From: Bacteroidota bacterium
GTDB taxonomy: Bacteria > Bacteroidota > Ignavibacteria > UBA10030 > UBA8401
Assembly: GCA_020052095.1 (NCBI GenBank)
Contig: JAGVPT010000214.1
Location: 1-35,138, forward strand
Length of the DNA: 35,138 bases
Direction: 5' to 3'
Below, piece by piece: positions 1-9,371 of this stretch (the stretch's first letter is position 1; every line of letters begins with the position of its first letter). A program made the translations under genes and the position numbers. The notes beneath the pieces are model-generated. The model was not told the origin of the DNA. It searched no databases and saw nothing but the letters and a program-made list of their open reading frames with translations.

Positions 1-17
1 AGCTGATTGATTGTCAT
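1..17 (-). CDS. 5' end of a leftward gene cut by the window edge
   Basis: On the minus strand an ATG at 17-15 opens a reading frame (M-T-I-N-Q...) that runs off the left edge. It is preceded at a spacing of five bases by a perfect AGGAGG Shine-Dalgarno, and further upstream by a good sigma-70 type promoter at 45-73. Only five codons are visible, so the product cannot be named. The promoter and RBS-hairpin arrangement resembles the start of insertion-sequence transposase genes, which is inference only. Confidence 0.5.
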
Positions 18-19
18 TT

Positions 20-47
20 ATTCCTCCTGTGTTATTACAGGAGGAAT
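20..47 (-). promoter_or_regulatory. Hairpin that would bury the Shine-Dalgarno of the leftward gene
   Basis: Bases 20-30 and 37-47 form a perfect 11-bp inverted repeat with a 6-base loop. Read on the minus strand, the 3' arm contains ACAGGAGGAAT, which is the ribosome binding site for the ATG at 17, and the 5' arm is its exact complement. An RNA covering both arms would hide the site. A run of T after the hairpin on the plus strand is offset by seven bases, and no plus-strand gene precedes it, so a terminator is less likely. Confidence 0.6.
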
Positions 48-73
48 CTACCACTTTTTTCTCTCTTTGTCAA
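45..73 (-). promoter_or_regulatory. Sigma-70 type promoter for the leftward gene
   Basis: On the minus strand there is a consensus -35 box TTGACA (68-73), a 17-base spacer and a -10 box TAGATT (45-50, four of six matches to TATAAT). Transcription would begin near base 38, inside the 5' arm of the RBS hairpin. The promoter's own transcript would therefore lack most of that arm. Confidence 0.5.
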
Positions 74-317
74 TATGGGCCATTTTTGTCGTAGACCCCA
101 AGAAATGGTGTGATCTGGGTGGGGTAGGAGATCAATGAGGTGAGATGACCTTCCAGCCCTGCAACTCAGAGAATTTCAGGAGCAAGACAATTTCTGTCCC
201 AAGGAAAGTGCGTAACTACGATGAATGTTTGCAATCACCCCTGGCCCTACCGCCAAAAAGACGAAGGCGAACACGCTTTATGATGATGAAGATCCACAGC
301 GTCTGATGTTAAGTCGT
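74..317. other. Non-coding stretch, no gene recognised
   Basis: This stretch lies between the promoter of the leftward gene and the stop codon of the gene at 318. It shows no convincing reading frame and no RNA gene. If the leftward gene is a transposase, one end of its element should lie here, for example around 75-110, but no partner end is visible in the window. Confidence 0.4.
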
Positions 318-1061
318 CTAGACACCAATGCCAACTCCAAAAGTAAGTAATCCCAGCCAGTTGTTTGTCTCTGATTCTCTAAATCGATAGTAGTTCGCAT
401 TCCCTTCTCGTCTATCAAAGTCATAATAGTTTTTTGTTGAACCTGGTATCCATCGGTACTCAAGAAAGAGTGTCACATGTTTGAACAAGAAGCACTGAAT
501 GCCGACGCCAAGATTTCCAGTTAGTTTTGTGACCTCTTTTGATCCATTCTGTTCCGTCGATGGAAAGCTGAGCCCTGAAATGATATAAGTTTCGTTACTT
601 GCACCCAGACCAACAGCCCCATAAATACTAACGTCGTATGGAGAAGGAATCCAATGGAGTTGAAGATCGAAAAACCAGACTGAGTAGGTAGGATCTTTGT
701 ACTCGATTGTATCACGATGTATCTGAGGCGGTGCATCTGTCATCTTCGGATCCGGAATTTGGAATGAGCTAAACTGGCTCTTTTTCCAACTGGTAAATCC
801 GATCGCTAGGCCAACACGTTTGGTGAGGAACAGAGCGTTAAAATTAAAACCGAGTGAGGATTTTGTCTCACGAATGGGTATCTCTCCCTCGTTTCCGGGC
901 CCCTGAAAAAATGGATCAATAAATGAAGTTGAGATCAAAGAGACGTAAAATCCTAGACGTTCATTGATTGTTTTCTCCTTCTCCTGCGAACGAACTGTAG
1001 CCTGGATAAAGAGAGCCAGGATAATGACAAGGAGATAGGTATTTTTTTGTCTGATGTTCAT
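318..1061 (-). CDS. Exported, probably outer-membrane beta-barrel protein
   Basis: The protein has 247 residues if it starts at the ATG at 1061. That ATG follows a strong Shine-Dalgarno (GGAAGGAGGT, about five bases before it). A start ten codons further upstream would lie on the wrong side of that site. Residues 1-25 form a signal peptide (charged MNIRQK, then a hydrophobic LLVIILALFIQA core). The remainder alternates polar and aromatic or hydrophobic residues in the manner of small outer-membrane barrels (for example a segment FLEYRWIPGS and a final GLLTFGVGIGV). No enzyme motif is seen. The gene stands alone, with more than 450 non-coding bases upstream. The barrel call rests on composition and the signal peptide; the function is unknown. 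Confidence 0.6.
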   Translation of the reverse strand: MNIRQKNTYLLVIILALFIQATVRSQEKEKTINERLGFYVSLISTSFIDPFFQGPGNEGEIPIRETKSSLGFNFNALFLTKRVGLAIGFTSWKKSQFSSFQIPDPKMTDAPPQIHRDTIEYKDPTYSVWFFDLQLHWIPSPYDVSIYGAVGLGASNETYIISGLSFPSTEQNGSKEVTKLTGNLGVGIQCFLFKHVTLFLEYRWIPGSTKNYYDFDRREGNANYYRFRESETNNWLGLLTFGVGIGV

Positions 1062-1546
1062 ACAGACCTCCTTCCAATGATTGATCATCAAGAGACAAAA
1101 ATATTCCGAATTTGAATTTATATGCGTTACTTATTTGGATTAATAAAAATGCCCCTGACAGCTTTCGCCAACAGAGGCTTCTAAGTCCTCTGCACAATTT
1201 ATTACCCGCTCATAGGAGTCCCCATTGGGGCTGGGGCTATGTTTGTTGCGGTAGTGTAGCCGTTATTGACGTCATTGTCAATACCGTAATTCAGGTATCC
1301 TGAGGATCAATTAGAGTCGCGAACACACCAAACGAATGACTCCTATTAAAACAGAAATGCTCAAATTTCCTTGGGCATTGTGGATCGGGCTGACTTCCTG
1401 AGTGACAGGCCGTGCCTTCCCCTCCTCATTTGAGGAGGGGACTAAGGGGTGGTGCTGTGGGTGAGAAGTTTGGAGCCCATTCACATCATTCATTCCGCGG
1501 CGACTCAACAGGTACGACGTTGACCTGCCCTACAGCTTAGTGCTCG
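1062..1546. other. Repeat-bearing intergenic region
   Basis: These 485 bases contain no supported gene. They hold a short CCCCATTGGGG palindrome near 1219 and a copy of a dispersed repeat at 1407-1512. A GGTAGTG sequence at about 1250 resembles the ends of the MITE-like elements at 21530-21987. This suggests that 1250-1530 may be a decayed relative, though its right end is not convincing. Confidence 0.4.
1407..1512. repeat. Dispersed palindromic repeat, copy 1 (copy 2 at 21622-21722)
   Basis: The repeat contains a 10-bp perfect stem, CCCCTCCTCA / TGAGGAGGGG, followed by ACTAAGGGGTGGTGC. A more diverged tail follows (GGAGCNCATTCACAT, then CCGCGG and a CAACAGG-like end). The same order of motifs occurs at 21622-21722 inside a MITE-like element. 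It has no coding function that I can see. Confidence 0.7.
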
Positions 1547-2815
1547 CTACTCACTTTCAAACGACACTTCGCGAGTGGGAGGTGGTGTTGCAGATGTCGG
1601 ATCTACATTTCGAATTCTCTTGGAAAGAACGATGCAGACGAAAGAAGTAACAAGTGCAATCGCGCCTACGATTCCAAAATGTGTAAGTTCTCCAGTACCG
1701 GACTTTCCGAGGATAAGTCCGGCGCCAAATGAGGCAAATCCTGCGGATATTTGTTGGATGGAAAAATTGATGCTCATGAAACTCCCCCTCTGCCTGGGCT
1801 CCACGCTCGCTGTCAACAATGCCATCGCAGGAATCCCGCGCCCGGAAACAAGAACCATAAAGATCGTTGTCACCACAAGCGCCACCCAGACTGGAAGCCG
1901 GGGTAAGTTTGTGACGAGGAGAATCGGAATTACAGAACTCCCCGCTATCCAATTGAAAACTTTCTGTTTGCCGTACTTGTCGGAGAGTTTGCCGATAAAC
2001 CGCGAGGTGAAGATCGTTGCGCCTCCTCCAAAAAAATAAACATACGGCAAATCATGCTCGGTCAACCCAACGTTGGATACGAGGTATGGGCTCAGATATG
2101 GGATTACGGAGAAGCCGGCGATAACAACTGCAGAAATGAAGGCAAACGCATTCAGATGATTCTTGTCCTTTACCAGCTCGATTAACGATCTGAGAGGAGA
2201 GGCATCAGTTTTGTGAACAAGATGCCCGCGGATCTGGGGGAGCACAAAATAGCCGATCGTCAGAACAATCGAACTAGAGACAGTGAGCATGAAAAATGGA
2301 ATATGCCAGCCGAACGTGTTGGCGAGAAACAACCCCACCGGCACCCCCGCAACGGTGGCGAGGGAGAATGAGGTCATCACCGTACCCATCGCAGCTCCCC
2401 GCCGTATCTCCGGAATCACGTCACCGACCACAGCGAACACCGTTGCACCCATCATCCCTCCAAACGCCCCGGCGATAATCCGTCCGAACAGGAGCCAACC
2501 ATACGACGGAGCGATCGCGCACACAAAATTGCTCATGGCGAATCCGCCGTACAGGGCGAGTAATACGCTCTTCCGGTCAAACCGATCGACAAACATCGCT
2601 CCGATAATCCCCACGATCCCCGCACTGAAAGTATACGCGGAAACAATCAGCCCGAACTCCTGCGGCGAAATTGAGAAGACGCGCATCAACTGCGGACCAA
2701 GCGGCATGAGGATGACAAAGTCCATCAAATTCGTAAATTGGATAGACGCCAATACTGCGAGCAGCATCCATTCTTTAGGCTCTGAGAGGGGAGTATGTTC
2801 GTGGGGGACCGCCAT
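1547..2815 (-). CDS. Major facilitator superfamily transporter (DHA1-like)
   Basis: This 422-residue inner-membrane protein has about twelve hydrophobic segments in two halves. Motif A is clear after the second helix (GAMFVDRFDRKSV, residues 72-84), and a degenerate copy lies in the second half (GKLSDKYGKQKVF). The N-terminal half resembles AraJ/drug-efflux type MFS proteins. The sequence gives no substrate; export of a small molecule driven by proton exchange is the usual role of this group. The ATG at 2815 directly follows the carB stop codon (TAA then ATG, no gap), so the two genes are probably cotranscribed and translationally coupled. A link to pyrimidine or arginine metabolism is only suggested by that position. 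Confidence 0.85.
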   Translation of the reverse strand: MAVPHEHTPLSEPKEWMLLAVLASIQFTNLMDFVILMPLGPQLMRVFSISPQEFGLIVSAYTFSAGIVGIIGAMFVDRFDRKSVLLALYGGFAMSNFVCAIAPSYGWLLFGRIIAGAFGGMMGATVFAVVGDVIPEIRRGAAMGTVMTSFSLATVAGVPVGLFLANTFGWHIPFFMLTVSSSIVLTIGYFVLPQIRGHLVHKTDASPLRSLIELVKDKNHLNAFAFISAVVIAGFSVIPYLSPYLVSNVGLTEHDLPYVYFFGGGATIFTSRFIGKLSDKYGKQKVFNWIAGSSVIPILLVTNLPRLPVWVALVVTTIFMVLVSGRGIPAMALLTASVEPRQRGSFMSINFSIQQISAGFASFGAGLILGKSGTGELTHFGIVGAIALVTSFVCIVLSKRIRNVDPTSATPPPTREVSFESE

Positions 2816-5800
2816 TTATGAAGCCTGATGGAACTCTTGCAGACTCTTCACCGACAATTTACCAAGCCTTAACTCTCCAATTGCTTTTACGGCCGTCGCC
2901 GCAGCGGATAGTGTAGTGATGAACGCAACTTTATGCTCGATCGCCGCCCAGCCAATCGCGTACTCGTCGAGGCGCGATTCTTCGCCGAGCGGGGTATTGA
3001 TGACAAGATCGACCTCGCCATTCTTGATATGATCCACAATATTGGGCCTTCCCTCCTGCACTTTGAAGACTTGTTTGTTCACAATCCCCTTCGCTGTCAG
3101 GAACTTTGAAGTTCCTTCAGTGGCCACGATCTTGAATCCAAGTTTGACGTACTCTCTGACGATCTCCAGCGTTTTTTCATTCTTGTCGTTCTCGTTGACG
3201 CTGACAAAGATTGTCCCGTGCTCAGGGAGGGCATTGCCGGCGCTGATCTGCGACTTTGCGACCGACGCCCCGAACGTCGAAGAAATACCCATCACTTCCC
3301 CGGTCGAGCGCATCTCCGGCCCGAGAAACATTTTCACTTTGGGGAATTTGGAAAACGGGAACACAGCTTCCTTTACCGAAATGTGTTTCACTTTTCTGAA
3401 ATCGAAATCCATCACACCGAGATCTTTCAGCTTCTGACCCACCATGATTCTCGCGGCGATCTTTGCCAAAGCCAGACCGGTCGCTTTGCTGACGAAGGGT
3501 ACGGTCCGGGATGCCCGCGGATTCACCTCTAATACGTACACCACGTTGTCTTTCATCGCAAACTGCACATTCAGCAATCCTATAACGTTAAGCGCATGGG
3601 CAAGCTTCTTTGTGATTCGGATTATTTCTTCCGTTTTCTCGTCGCTGATCATGAATGGCGGAATCACACACGCGCTGTCGCCCGAGTGAATTCCCGCTTC
3701 TTCGATATGTTCCATAACGCCGCCGATGAGCACATCTTTCCCGTCGCAAACGGCATCGACATCAAATTCGAACGCATCTTCCAAAAAGCAGTCGATCAGT
3801 ACCGGATGTTCGGGTGAGACATCGACCGCTTTTTTCATGTATTCTCTTAACGACGCGGTGTTGTAACAAATCTCCATCGCGCGCCCTCCGAGAACGTACG
3901 ACGGACGAACGAGAACGGGGAAACCAATTTCCTCTGCGACAAGCACGGCGTCTTTAACCGAGAATGCCGTTCCGTACTTCGGATGTGAAATCTTGTGCTG
4001 CCGCAGCAGCGCGCCAAAACGCTGGCGGTCTTCGGCAAGATCAATCCCTTCCGTTGACGTCCCCAAAATCCGCACCCCGTGTGCCTCCAACTCTTTTGCG
4101 ATCTTCAGGGGCGTTTGTCCGCCAAAGCTCACGATGATGCCCTCCGGCTCTTCGTGCTCGCAGATATTCAAGACATCCTCGACCGTAAGAGGCTCGAAGT
4201 ATAACTTGTCGGTTGTGTCGTAATCGGTCGAGACAGTTTCCGGATTGCAGTTGATCATGATTGTCTCGTACCCTTCTTCGCGCAAGGCATAGACGCCGTG
4301 AACACAGCAATAATCGAATTCAATCCCCTGTCCAATCCTGTTCGGGCCTCCCCCAAGAATAATCACTTTTTTTCTCTTGGATCGAACAGACTCGTTCTCT
4401 CGCTCATACGTAGAATAGTGGTACGGCGTGTGCGCTTCAAATTCTGCGGCACATGTATCCACCGTTTTGAAGACCGGAAGTACGCCGTGCTTTTTTCGCA
4501 GTGTCCGAATTGTATCTTCGTCCGTTTTCCATAAATAGGCGAGCTGGCGATCGGAAAATCCGTACTGTTTCGCCTTGAAAAGAATTTCAAGTGTCACTTT
4601 GGCGAGCCTGCTCTCCAGCGAAGGAGTTCTCGATTGAGTATTGTCGGCGTCTTCAACTATTGATGCAAGTTCGTTTTCCGCCTCGACGATCTGGCGGATG
4701 TTGAACAAAAACCATGGATCAATCTTCGTCAAGGCGTGAATATCCTCGATGGTGAGCCCGAGTTGAAACGCATATCGGAGAAAGAAGACATTGTTCGGCT
4801 TCGGCCGTCGGAGCTGATCCTTCACCCTTTTCTTCCATTCGGCCTTCGATTTCGGCGAGAGTTTGCGGTGGTTGAAGAGATCTTTTCCGTCGGCACCAAG
4901 TCCTGCCCTTCCGATTTCCAGCGAGCGCAATGCCTTCTGAAGCGCCTCTTTGAACGTCCTGCCGAATGCCATCGCCTCTCCGACCGATTTCATCTGCACG
5001 CCGAGTGTGTCGTCGACTCCCTTGAACTTTTCAAAATCCCATCGGGGTATTTTTACGACCGTATAATCTATCGTCGGCTCGAACGATGCGGGAGTCAATT
5101 TCGTGATGTCATTAGGAATTTCGTCGAGCGTGTACCCTACCGCAAGCTTCGCGGCGATCTTTGCGATCGGGAACCCGGTCGCCTTCGACGCGAGCGCAGA
5201 ACTCCGGGACACTCGAGGATTCATTTCGATAATGACCATTTTCCCGTCTGCGGGATTTATTGCGAACTGCACGTTTGACCCGCCGGTATCGACGCCGATA
5301 GCGCGCATCACGGTAATCGCCGCATCGCGCATGTACTGGTACTCTTTGTCCGTGAGCGTCTGCGCCGGTGCAACGGTGATCGAGTCCCCGGTGTGCACCC
5401 CCATCGGATCGAAATTCTCGATCGAACAGATAATGACGACATTATCTTTTGTGTCGCGCATGACTTCAAGTTCGTATTCTTTCCATCCGATCACAGATTC
5501 CTCAATCAGCACTTCGTGAATCGGACTGTTCGTTATCCCATGCTCGACAATTGAGTGGAACTCTTCAATGTTATATGCGATCCCACCCCCCGTTCCGCCA
5601 AGCGTGTACGACGGGCGAATAATGATAGGGAATCCTATCCCGTCGACAATTTTCAACGCTTCTTCATAGCTGTACACGAAGCCTCCCCGGGGCATTTCAA
5701 GTCCGGCTGCACGCATCGTTTTCTGAAAAAGTTGGCGGTCTTCGGCCTTCTTGATCGAGTCGAGTTTTGCGCCGATGAGCTCTACGCCATGCTTTTCGAG

Positions 5801-6121
5801 TATGCCACGCTCAGCCAACGCGACGGCAGTATTCAGAGCTGTCTGCCCTCCCATGGTGGGAAGGATTGCGTCCGGCTTTTCTTTCTCTATAATGAGCTCG
5901 ACAAACTCCGGAGTAATCGGCTCGATGTAGGTTGCATCGGCGAGGTCGGGATCGGTCATGATCGTTGCAGGATTACTGTTGATAAGGACAACCCGGTAGC
6001 CTTCCTCCCGCAACACCTTGCAGGCCTGGGTTCCCGAATAGTCAAACTCGCACGCCTGACCAATCACGATCGGCCCGCTCCCTATTATGAGAATCGACTT
6101 GATATCAGTTCGTTTGGGCAC
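2816..6121 (-). CDS. carB: Carbamoyl-phosphate synthase large subunit
   Basis: CarB makes carbamoyl phosphate from bicarbonate, two ATP and ammonia (from glutamine via CarA) for arginine and pyrimidine synthesis in the cytoplasm. Both homologous halves are present. Each opens with a Rossmann-like pre-ATP-grasp segment ([20 protein letters not shown] near the start; [20 protein letters not shown] in the second half). Each has an ATP-grasp domain with the expected [18 protein letters not shown] / [18 protein letters not shown] signatures. The C-terminal allosteric MGS-like domain follows, with ATEGTS and VINTP. I chose the GTG at 6121, which gives the family's usual beginning (M-P-K-R-T-D) and 1101 residues. 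The frame stays open upstream to a TTG at 6199 and has no ATG there. No carA lies in this window. Confidence 0.95.
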   Translation of the reverse strand: MPKRTDIKSILIIGSGPIVIGQACEFDYSGTQACKVLREEGYRVVLINSNPATIMTDPDLADATYIEPITPEFVELIIEKEKPDAILPTMGGQTALNTAVALAERGILEKHGVELIGAKLDSIKKAEDRQLFQKTMRAAGLEMPRGGFVYSYEEALKIVDGIGFPIIIRPSYTLGGTGGGIAYNIEEFHSIVEHGITNSPIHEVLIEESVIGWKEYELEVMRDTKDNVVIICSIENFDPMGVHTGDSITVAPAQTLTDKEYQYMRDAAITVMRAIGVDTGGSNVQFAINPADGKMVIIEMNPRVSRSSALASKATGFPIAKIAAKLAVGYTLDEIPNDITKLTPASFEPTIDYTVVKIPRWDFEKFKGVDDTLGVQMKSVGEAMAFGRTFKEALQKALRSLEIGRAGLGADGKDLFNHRKLSPKSKAEWKKRVKDQLRRPKPNNVFFLRYAFQLGLTIEDIHALTKIDPWFLFNIRQIVEAENELASIVEDADNTQSRTPSLESRLAKVTLEILFKAKQYGFSDRQLAYLWKTDEDTIRTLRKKHGVLPVFKTVDTCAAEFEAHTPYHYSTYERENESVRSKRKKVIILGGGPNRIGQGIEFDYCCVHGVYALREEGYETIMINCNPETVSTDYDTTDKLYFEPLTVEDVLNICEHEEPEGIIVSFGGQTPLKIAKELEAHGVRILGTSTEGIDLAEDRQRFGALLRQHKISHPKYGTAFSVKDAVLVAEEIGFPVLVRPSYVLGGRAMEICYNTASLREYMKKAVDVSPEHPVLIDCFLEDAFEFDVDAVCDGKDVLIGGVMEHIEEAGIHSGDSACVIPPFMISDEKTEEIIRITKKLAHALNVIGLLNVQFAMKDNVVYVLEVNPRASRTVPFVSKATGLALAKIAARIMVGQKLKDLGVMDFDFRKVKHISVKEAVFPFSKFPKVKMFLGPEMRSTGEVMGISSTFGASVAKSQISAGNALPEHGTIFVSVNENDKNEKTLEIVREYVKLGFKIVATEGTSKFLTAKGIVNKQVFKVQEGRPNIVDHIKNGEVDLVINTPLGEESRLDEYAIGWAAIEHKVAFITTLSAAATAVKAIGELRLGKLSVKSLQEFHQAS

Positions 6122-6285
6122 TGGCAGTAAAGGGGATGTTTTATGTACACAAAAACCTTCAAGGTCGTAAGGACATTGAAGGTTCCATTTCTTTTTCAAA
6201 ATAATAATACAAAATTTCTTCGAGGATTACAATTCAGTAGAGATGAATAGTTTTGCAAAGAGGTTTGTGATAGTAGAACTAACTA

Positions 6286-6505
6286 ATCCCCCGATCGCCT
6301 TGCGGCGATCACCCCCTTTGAAAAAGGGGGTAGGGGGATTCCTAAATGGACTTAGAACGGTATGTCTCTCTGATCTGGATCCGCAACATCTGGAACAATT
6401 GATCCCCCACCCTTGCGGCGATCACCCTCTTTGAAAAAGGGGGCCTGGGGGATTCCTACATGGACTTAGAACGGTCTGTCTCTCTGATCCGCGTCTGCAA
6501 TTCCG
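6286..6505. repeat. Tandem duplication of a 113-bp unit containing a C/G-run palindrome
   Basis: Two units, about 6286-6398 and 6401-6505, share the order TTGCGGCGATCACC, CCCTTTGAAAAAGGGGG, GGGGGATTCCTA, ATGGACTTAGAACGG and TGTCTCTCTGATC at an offset of 113-114 bases. The palindrome is a C-run/G-run hairpin followed by a second G-run. The right part of the second unit encodes the C-terminus of the DUF559 gene, so the first unit carries a broken copy of that gene end. Confidence 0.85.
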
Positions 6506-6872
6506 TTTCAATTACTCTGCATACCTCTCTAAAATTCTTGAACACTTCAGAGTTTTTAAATCTCAAGACCTTTATTCCGTATCCCTCTAAGATCTTTGTT
6601 CGCCTTTCATCGTACGCCCTGGCTTCCGGCGTAGAGTGTATCTCGCCATCTACTTCAATAACGAGTCTCAATTTCGGGCAATAGAAATCGGCAATGAAAT
6701 GGTCGAGGGGCTTTTGACGATACCATTGAAGTGGAAATCTGCGCAGACACTGATGCCATAATTTTTTCTCAGCATGCGTCATCCCTTTACGTAACACCCG
6801 CGCCCGTTCTTTCAATTTCGGATTGTACGGCAGATGCCATCCGTTTGTAATCAGGCCATTATATCTTGGCAT
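6456..6872 (-). CDS. DUF559 (Vsr/restriction-endonuclease-like) protein
   Basis: The protein has 138 residues with the compact PD-(D/E)XK-type layout of DUF559 proteins. There is a basic N-terminal helix region (LRKGMTHAEKKLW), a RQKPLDHFIADFYC segment with the putative metal ligand D62, and VIEVDGEIH with E73 and D75. The end of the fold contains GIKVLRFKNSEV. Such proteins are thought to be nucleases but their role is unproven. The ATG at 6872 is used. The gene is solitary. Its last dozen codons (RIRETDRSKSM) lie in a duplicated repeat unit, so the natural C-terminus may have been replaced. G-rich bases before the ATG could act as a weak RBS. Confidence 0.8.
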   Translation of the reverse strand: MPRYNGLITNGWHLPYNPKLKERARVLRKGMTHAEKKLWHQCLRRFPLQWYRQKPLDHFIADFYCPKLRLVIEVDGEIHSTPEARAYDERRTKILEGYGIKVLRFKNSEVFKNFREVCRVIETELQTRIRETDRSKSM

Positions 6873-6978
6873 TTCCCCCCTTTTTATTCTCTGAGATCCC
6901 CTTTTAACAAATCCACCTCTCCTTCTGAGTTACCCTTCTACAATAGGGCCGACCGCGAGCAAGACGTGGGACTCCCCT

Positions 6979-8832
6979 TTAACAACATCCGTACTCTGGG
7001 GGATCTACTTTTCCGTTTGCAGCAGAGACCAATTCTCCTCCAACGGCATACTCCTTCTTCACCAATACACGATACCATCGCGCGCCTGAATCAACGAGAA
7101 TGGTGATTGCGCAGAGCATGAGAATCGCCGTCAGCCCCGAATTGAGATATCCCTGGAACATTGTCGCAGGATCATTTGTCATCGGGAGGAAATTATCCGT
7201 GATGTTCAGGAAACCGGCGGAGAGCGTCGTTACGGAAACAAACGACAGCGGCAACAGCGTAACCCATGCGTACCGCTGTTTTCCTGCATTAATGATTGCG
7301 GTTGTCGCAACACACAGGGCAACGCTTGCAAGTAATTGATTCGCGACGCCGAACATCGGCCAAATACTGCTGATACTTCCAGTGTGGATAAAATATGCCC
7401 ATGAAAATACGATCACTGCCGACGAAATCAGCGTTCCCGGCAGCCAATCGGTTCTCTCGAACGGCTTGTAGAATTTCCCAACAAATTCCTGGACGAGAAA
7501 TCTGCCGACACGTGTGCCGGTATCGATGGTCGTGAGTATGAAAAGTGCTTCGAACATGATCGCAAAATGGTACCAGTAGGACATCAGGCCTTTCATACCG
7601 GGCAGCGCGGCGAAAATCTGGGCAAATCCCACTGCGAGGGAGACAGCACCGCCCGGCCGGCCGGCGATCGTTTCTCCGACCTCACGAGCAAGTTCCTGAA
7701 TGTTCACCGATGGCACTCCCATCGCAGCGAATTTCTGCGGCGACACGTTAATTGCAAAGTAGTCTCCGGGAAACAACGAGCTGGCTGCGATCAACGCGAT
7801 GATTCCCACCAGTCCTTCCATGAGCATTGCGCCGTACCCGATCATACGTGCATCGGTTTCTTTGTTCAGCATCTTGGGCGTCGTACCGGACGATACGAGT
7901 GCGTGAAATCCTGAGATTGCGCCGCATGCAATCGTCACAAACACGAATGGAAAAATTCTCCCTGGAATAATCGGACCGCCGCCGTGAATGAATTCAGTGA
8001 CCATCGGCATTTTGAGATCGGGCATCACGACGAAAACTCCGATCACAAGTGCAGCAATGGTTCCGATTTTCATATAGGAACTCAAATAGTCCCGCGGACA
8101 AAGCAAGAGCCATACTGGAAGAATTGACGCGAGGAACCCGTACGCCGCCATGAGATTCGTAATGCCTGTCTTCGAGAATGTGAAATACGGCGCGAGCCAG
8201 GATCCTGGAACGTAACTCCCGACAAAGACAGAAAGAAGTACACCGATTACTCCGATAATGCTCGCTTCGGCAATTCTTCCTTTTCGAATCTTATACATAT
8301 ATAGACCGACAAACAATGCGAGGGGGATAGTCATCGCAATGGTGAAGGTCCCCCAGGAGCTGTCGTGCAAGGCGTTGGTAACAGCGAGGCCCAATCCGGC
8401 AAGGGCGATAACAACGATGAAAAGAATTGCGACGGAGGCGATGATCCCGGAGAGGGGGCTCACTTCGTGACGTGCGATCTCGGCAAGCGATTTTCCGTTT
8501 CGACGAATGGAGAGTCCAAGGATAACAAAATCATGCACCGCTCCGCCCAACACCACGCCGATTAACAACCACAAAAAACCGGGAAGAAATCCAAATTGCG
8601 CCGCAAGCACCGGGCCGATGAGAGGACCGGCTCCCGAAATTGCCGCAAAGTGGTGCCCGAACAAAACCCACTTGTTTGTGGGGGTATAATTGTTGCCGTC
8701 ATTCAACGTATGCGCAGGCGTCGCGCGCTCATCGTTGAGCGCTATGATCTTTGCTGCAATGAACGCGCTGTAATAACGATACGCGATCGCCATAACGCAG
8801 AGCGCACCGAGCAAGAAGGGAAAAGCATTCAT
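6979..8832 (-). CDS. cstA: CstA family peptide/pyruvate transporter
   Basis: This is a 617-residue integral membrane protein with many hydrophobic helices. It carries the conserved N-terminal CstA core ([12 protein letters not shown], then [38 protein letters not shown] and [20 protein letters not shown]). Later segments [15 protein letters not shown] and [12 protein letters not shown] are also typical. The family imports peptides or pyruvate, often under carbon starvation. It is shorter than the roughly 700-residue Escherichia coli CstA, as are many CstA proteins of other phyla. The ATG at 8832 is the first sensible start. The gene is monocistronic, with 173 non-coding bases holding a repeat upstream. 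No regulatory site could be identified. Confidence 0.93.
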   Translation of the reverse strand: MNAFPFLLGALCVMAIAYRYYSAFIAAKIIALNDERATPAHTLNDGNNYTPTNKWVLFGHHFAAISGAGPLIGPVLAAQFGFLPGFLWLLIGVVLGGAVHDFVILGLSIRRNGKSLAEIARHEVSPLSGIIASVAILFIVVIALAGLGLAVTNALHDSSWGTFTIAMTIPLALFVGLYMYKIRKGRIAEASIIGVIGVLLSVFVGSYVPGSWLAPYFTFSKTGITNLMAAYGFLASILPVWLLLCPRDYLSSYMKIGTIAALVIGVFVVMPDLKMPMVTEFIHGGGPIIPGRIFPFVFVTIACGAISGFHALVSSGTTPKMLNKETDARMIGYGAMLMEGLVGIIALIAASSLFPGDYFAINVSPQKFAAMGVPSVNIQELAREVGETIAGRPGGAVSLAVGFAQIFAALPGMKGLMSYWYHFAIMFEALFILTTIDTGTRVGRFLVQEFVGKFYKPFERTDWLPGTLISSAVIVFSWAYFIHTGSISSIWPMFGVANQLLASVALCVATTAIINAGKQRYAWVTLLPLSFVSVTTLSAGFLNITDNFLPMTNDPATMFQGYLNSGLTAILMLCAITILVDSGARWYRVLVKKEYAVGGELVSAANGKVDPPEYGCC

Positions 8833-8870
8833 TCGATCTCTTGGGATTTGTTGGTTGAAGCAATAGTCTC

Positions 8871-9009
8871 GATTTTCGATTTACAATTTGCGATTTACGA
8901 TTTGGAGGACCCGTGAGGAATAGGGTCCGGAAATCAATCTTTTTTCTGAAATCTTTCAGCAGTTGTAAAATTCAAATTGAAAATCGCAAATTCCAAATCG
9001 AAAATATTA
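8871..9009. repeat. Pair of inverted degenerate heptamer arrays
   Basis: Bases 8871-8905 are five in-phase heptamers of the type GATTTAC (GATTTTC, GATTTAC, AATTTGC, GATTTAC, GATTTGG). Bases 8968-9009 carry about six heptamers of the complementary type (AAATTCA, AATTGAA, AATCGCA, AATTCCA, AATCGAA, AATATTA). The two arrays are therefore inverted around a 62-base centre between cstA and the YraN gene. The second array runs into the YraN stop codon. Confidence 0.75.
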
Positions 9010-9369
9010 GAAGGCGTTTTTGTAATGCACAAAAGTCTTAACACCATTCTCGTCCCTAATTGCCACAACATCGAATCGACACGAACAATTCTCGAGTTTC
9101 TTCTCATGAACATATCCTTCCGCCGTTCTCCGGAGCAACTCTTGTTTCGTCGGCGTCACCGACTCTTCCGGAGAACCGAATTGCGGATTTCGTCGCATCT
9201 TCACTTCAACGAACACCAACTCGTCCTTCTCCCTTGCGACGATGTCAATCTCGCCGTGATTGAAGGTATAGTTCCGCTCAAGGATTGTGTAACCCTGATG
9301 TTCCAGAAAGGATACAGCCAATCGCTCTCCATCCTTCCCGACGTTCCTCCTGGATGCCTCCCCCGACAT
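9007..9369 (-). CDS. YraN/UPF0102 family putative nuclease
   Basis: The protein has 120 residues from the ATG at 9369. It has the family layout: GKDGERLAVSFLEHQGYTIL near the N-terminus, then GEIDIVA with E40 and D42, and FVEVKMRR with E55 and K57. This pattern matches an archaeal Holliday-junction-resolvase-like PD-(D/E)XK fold. Function in bacteria is not established. The upstream gene's TGA at 9374-9372 lies two bases before this ATG. A GTG start at 9381 would overlap that gene and is less likely. A YraN gene near rnhB is a common arrangement and supports the call. Confidence 0.9.
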   Translation of the reverse strand: MSGEASRRNVGKDGERLAVSFLEHQGYTILERNYTFNHGEIDIVAREKDELVFVEVKMRRNPQFGSPEESVTPTKQELLRRTAEGYVHEKKLENCSCRFDVVAIRDENGVKTFVHYKNAF

Positions 9370-9371
9370 TT

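Noticed and set aside
20-60. Terminator at the left edge
   Set aside because: No plus-strand gene precedes it, the T-run is seven bases away from the stem, and the other arm is a Shine-Dalgarno with a good start codon after it.
1112-1303. Small plus-strand reading frame
   Set aside because: It has no start signal, runs across repeat DNA and lacks similarity to anything recognisable.
6122-6199. Longer carB start at the TTG at 6199
   Set aside because: The extra 26 residues do not resemble the family's N-terminus. The GTG at 6121 gives the standard beginning.
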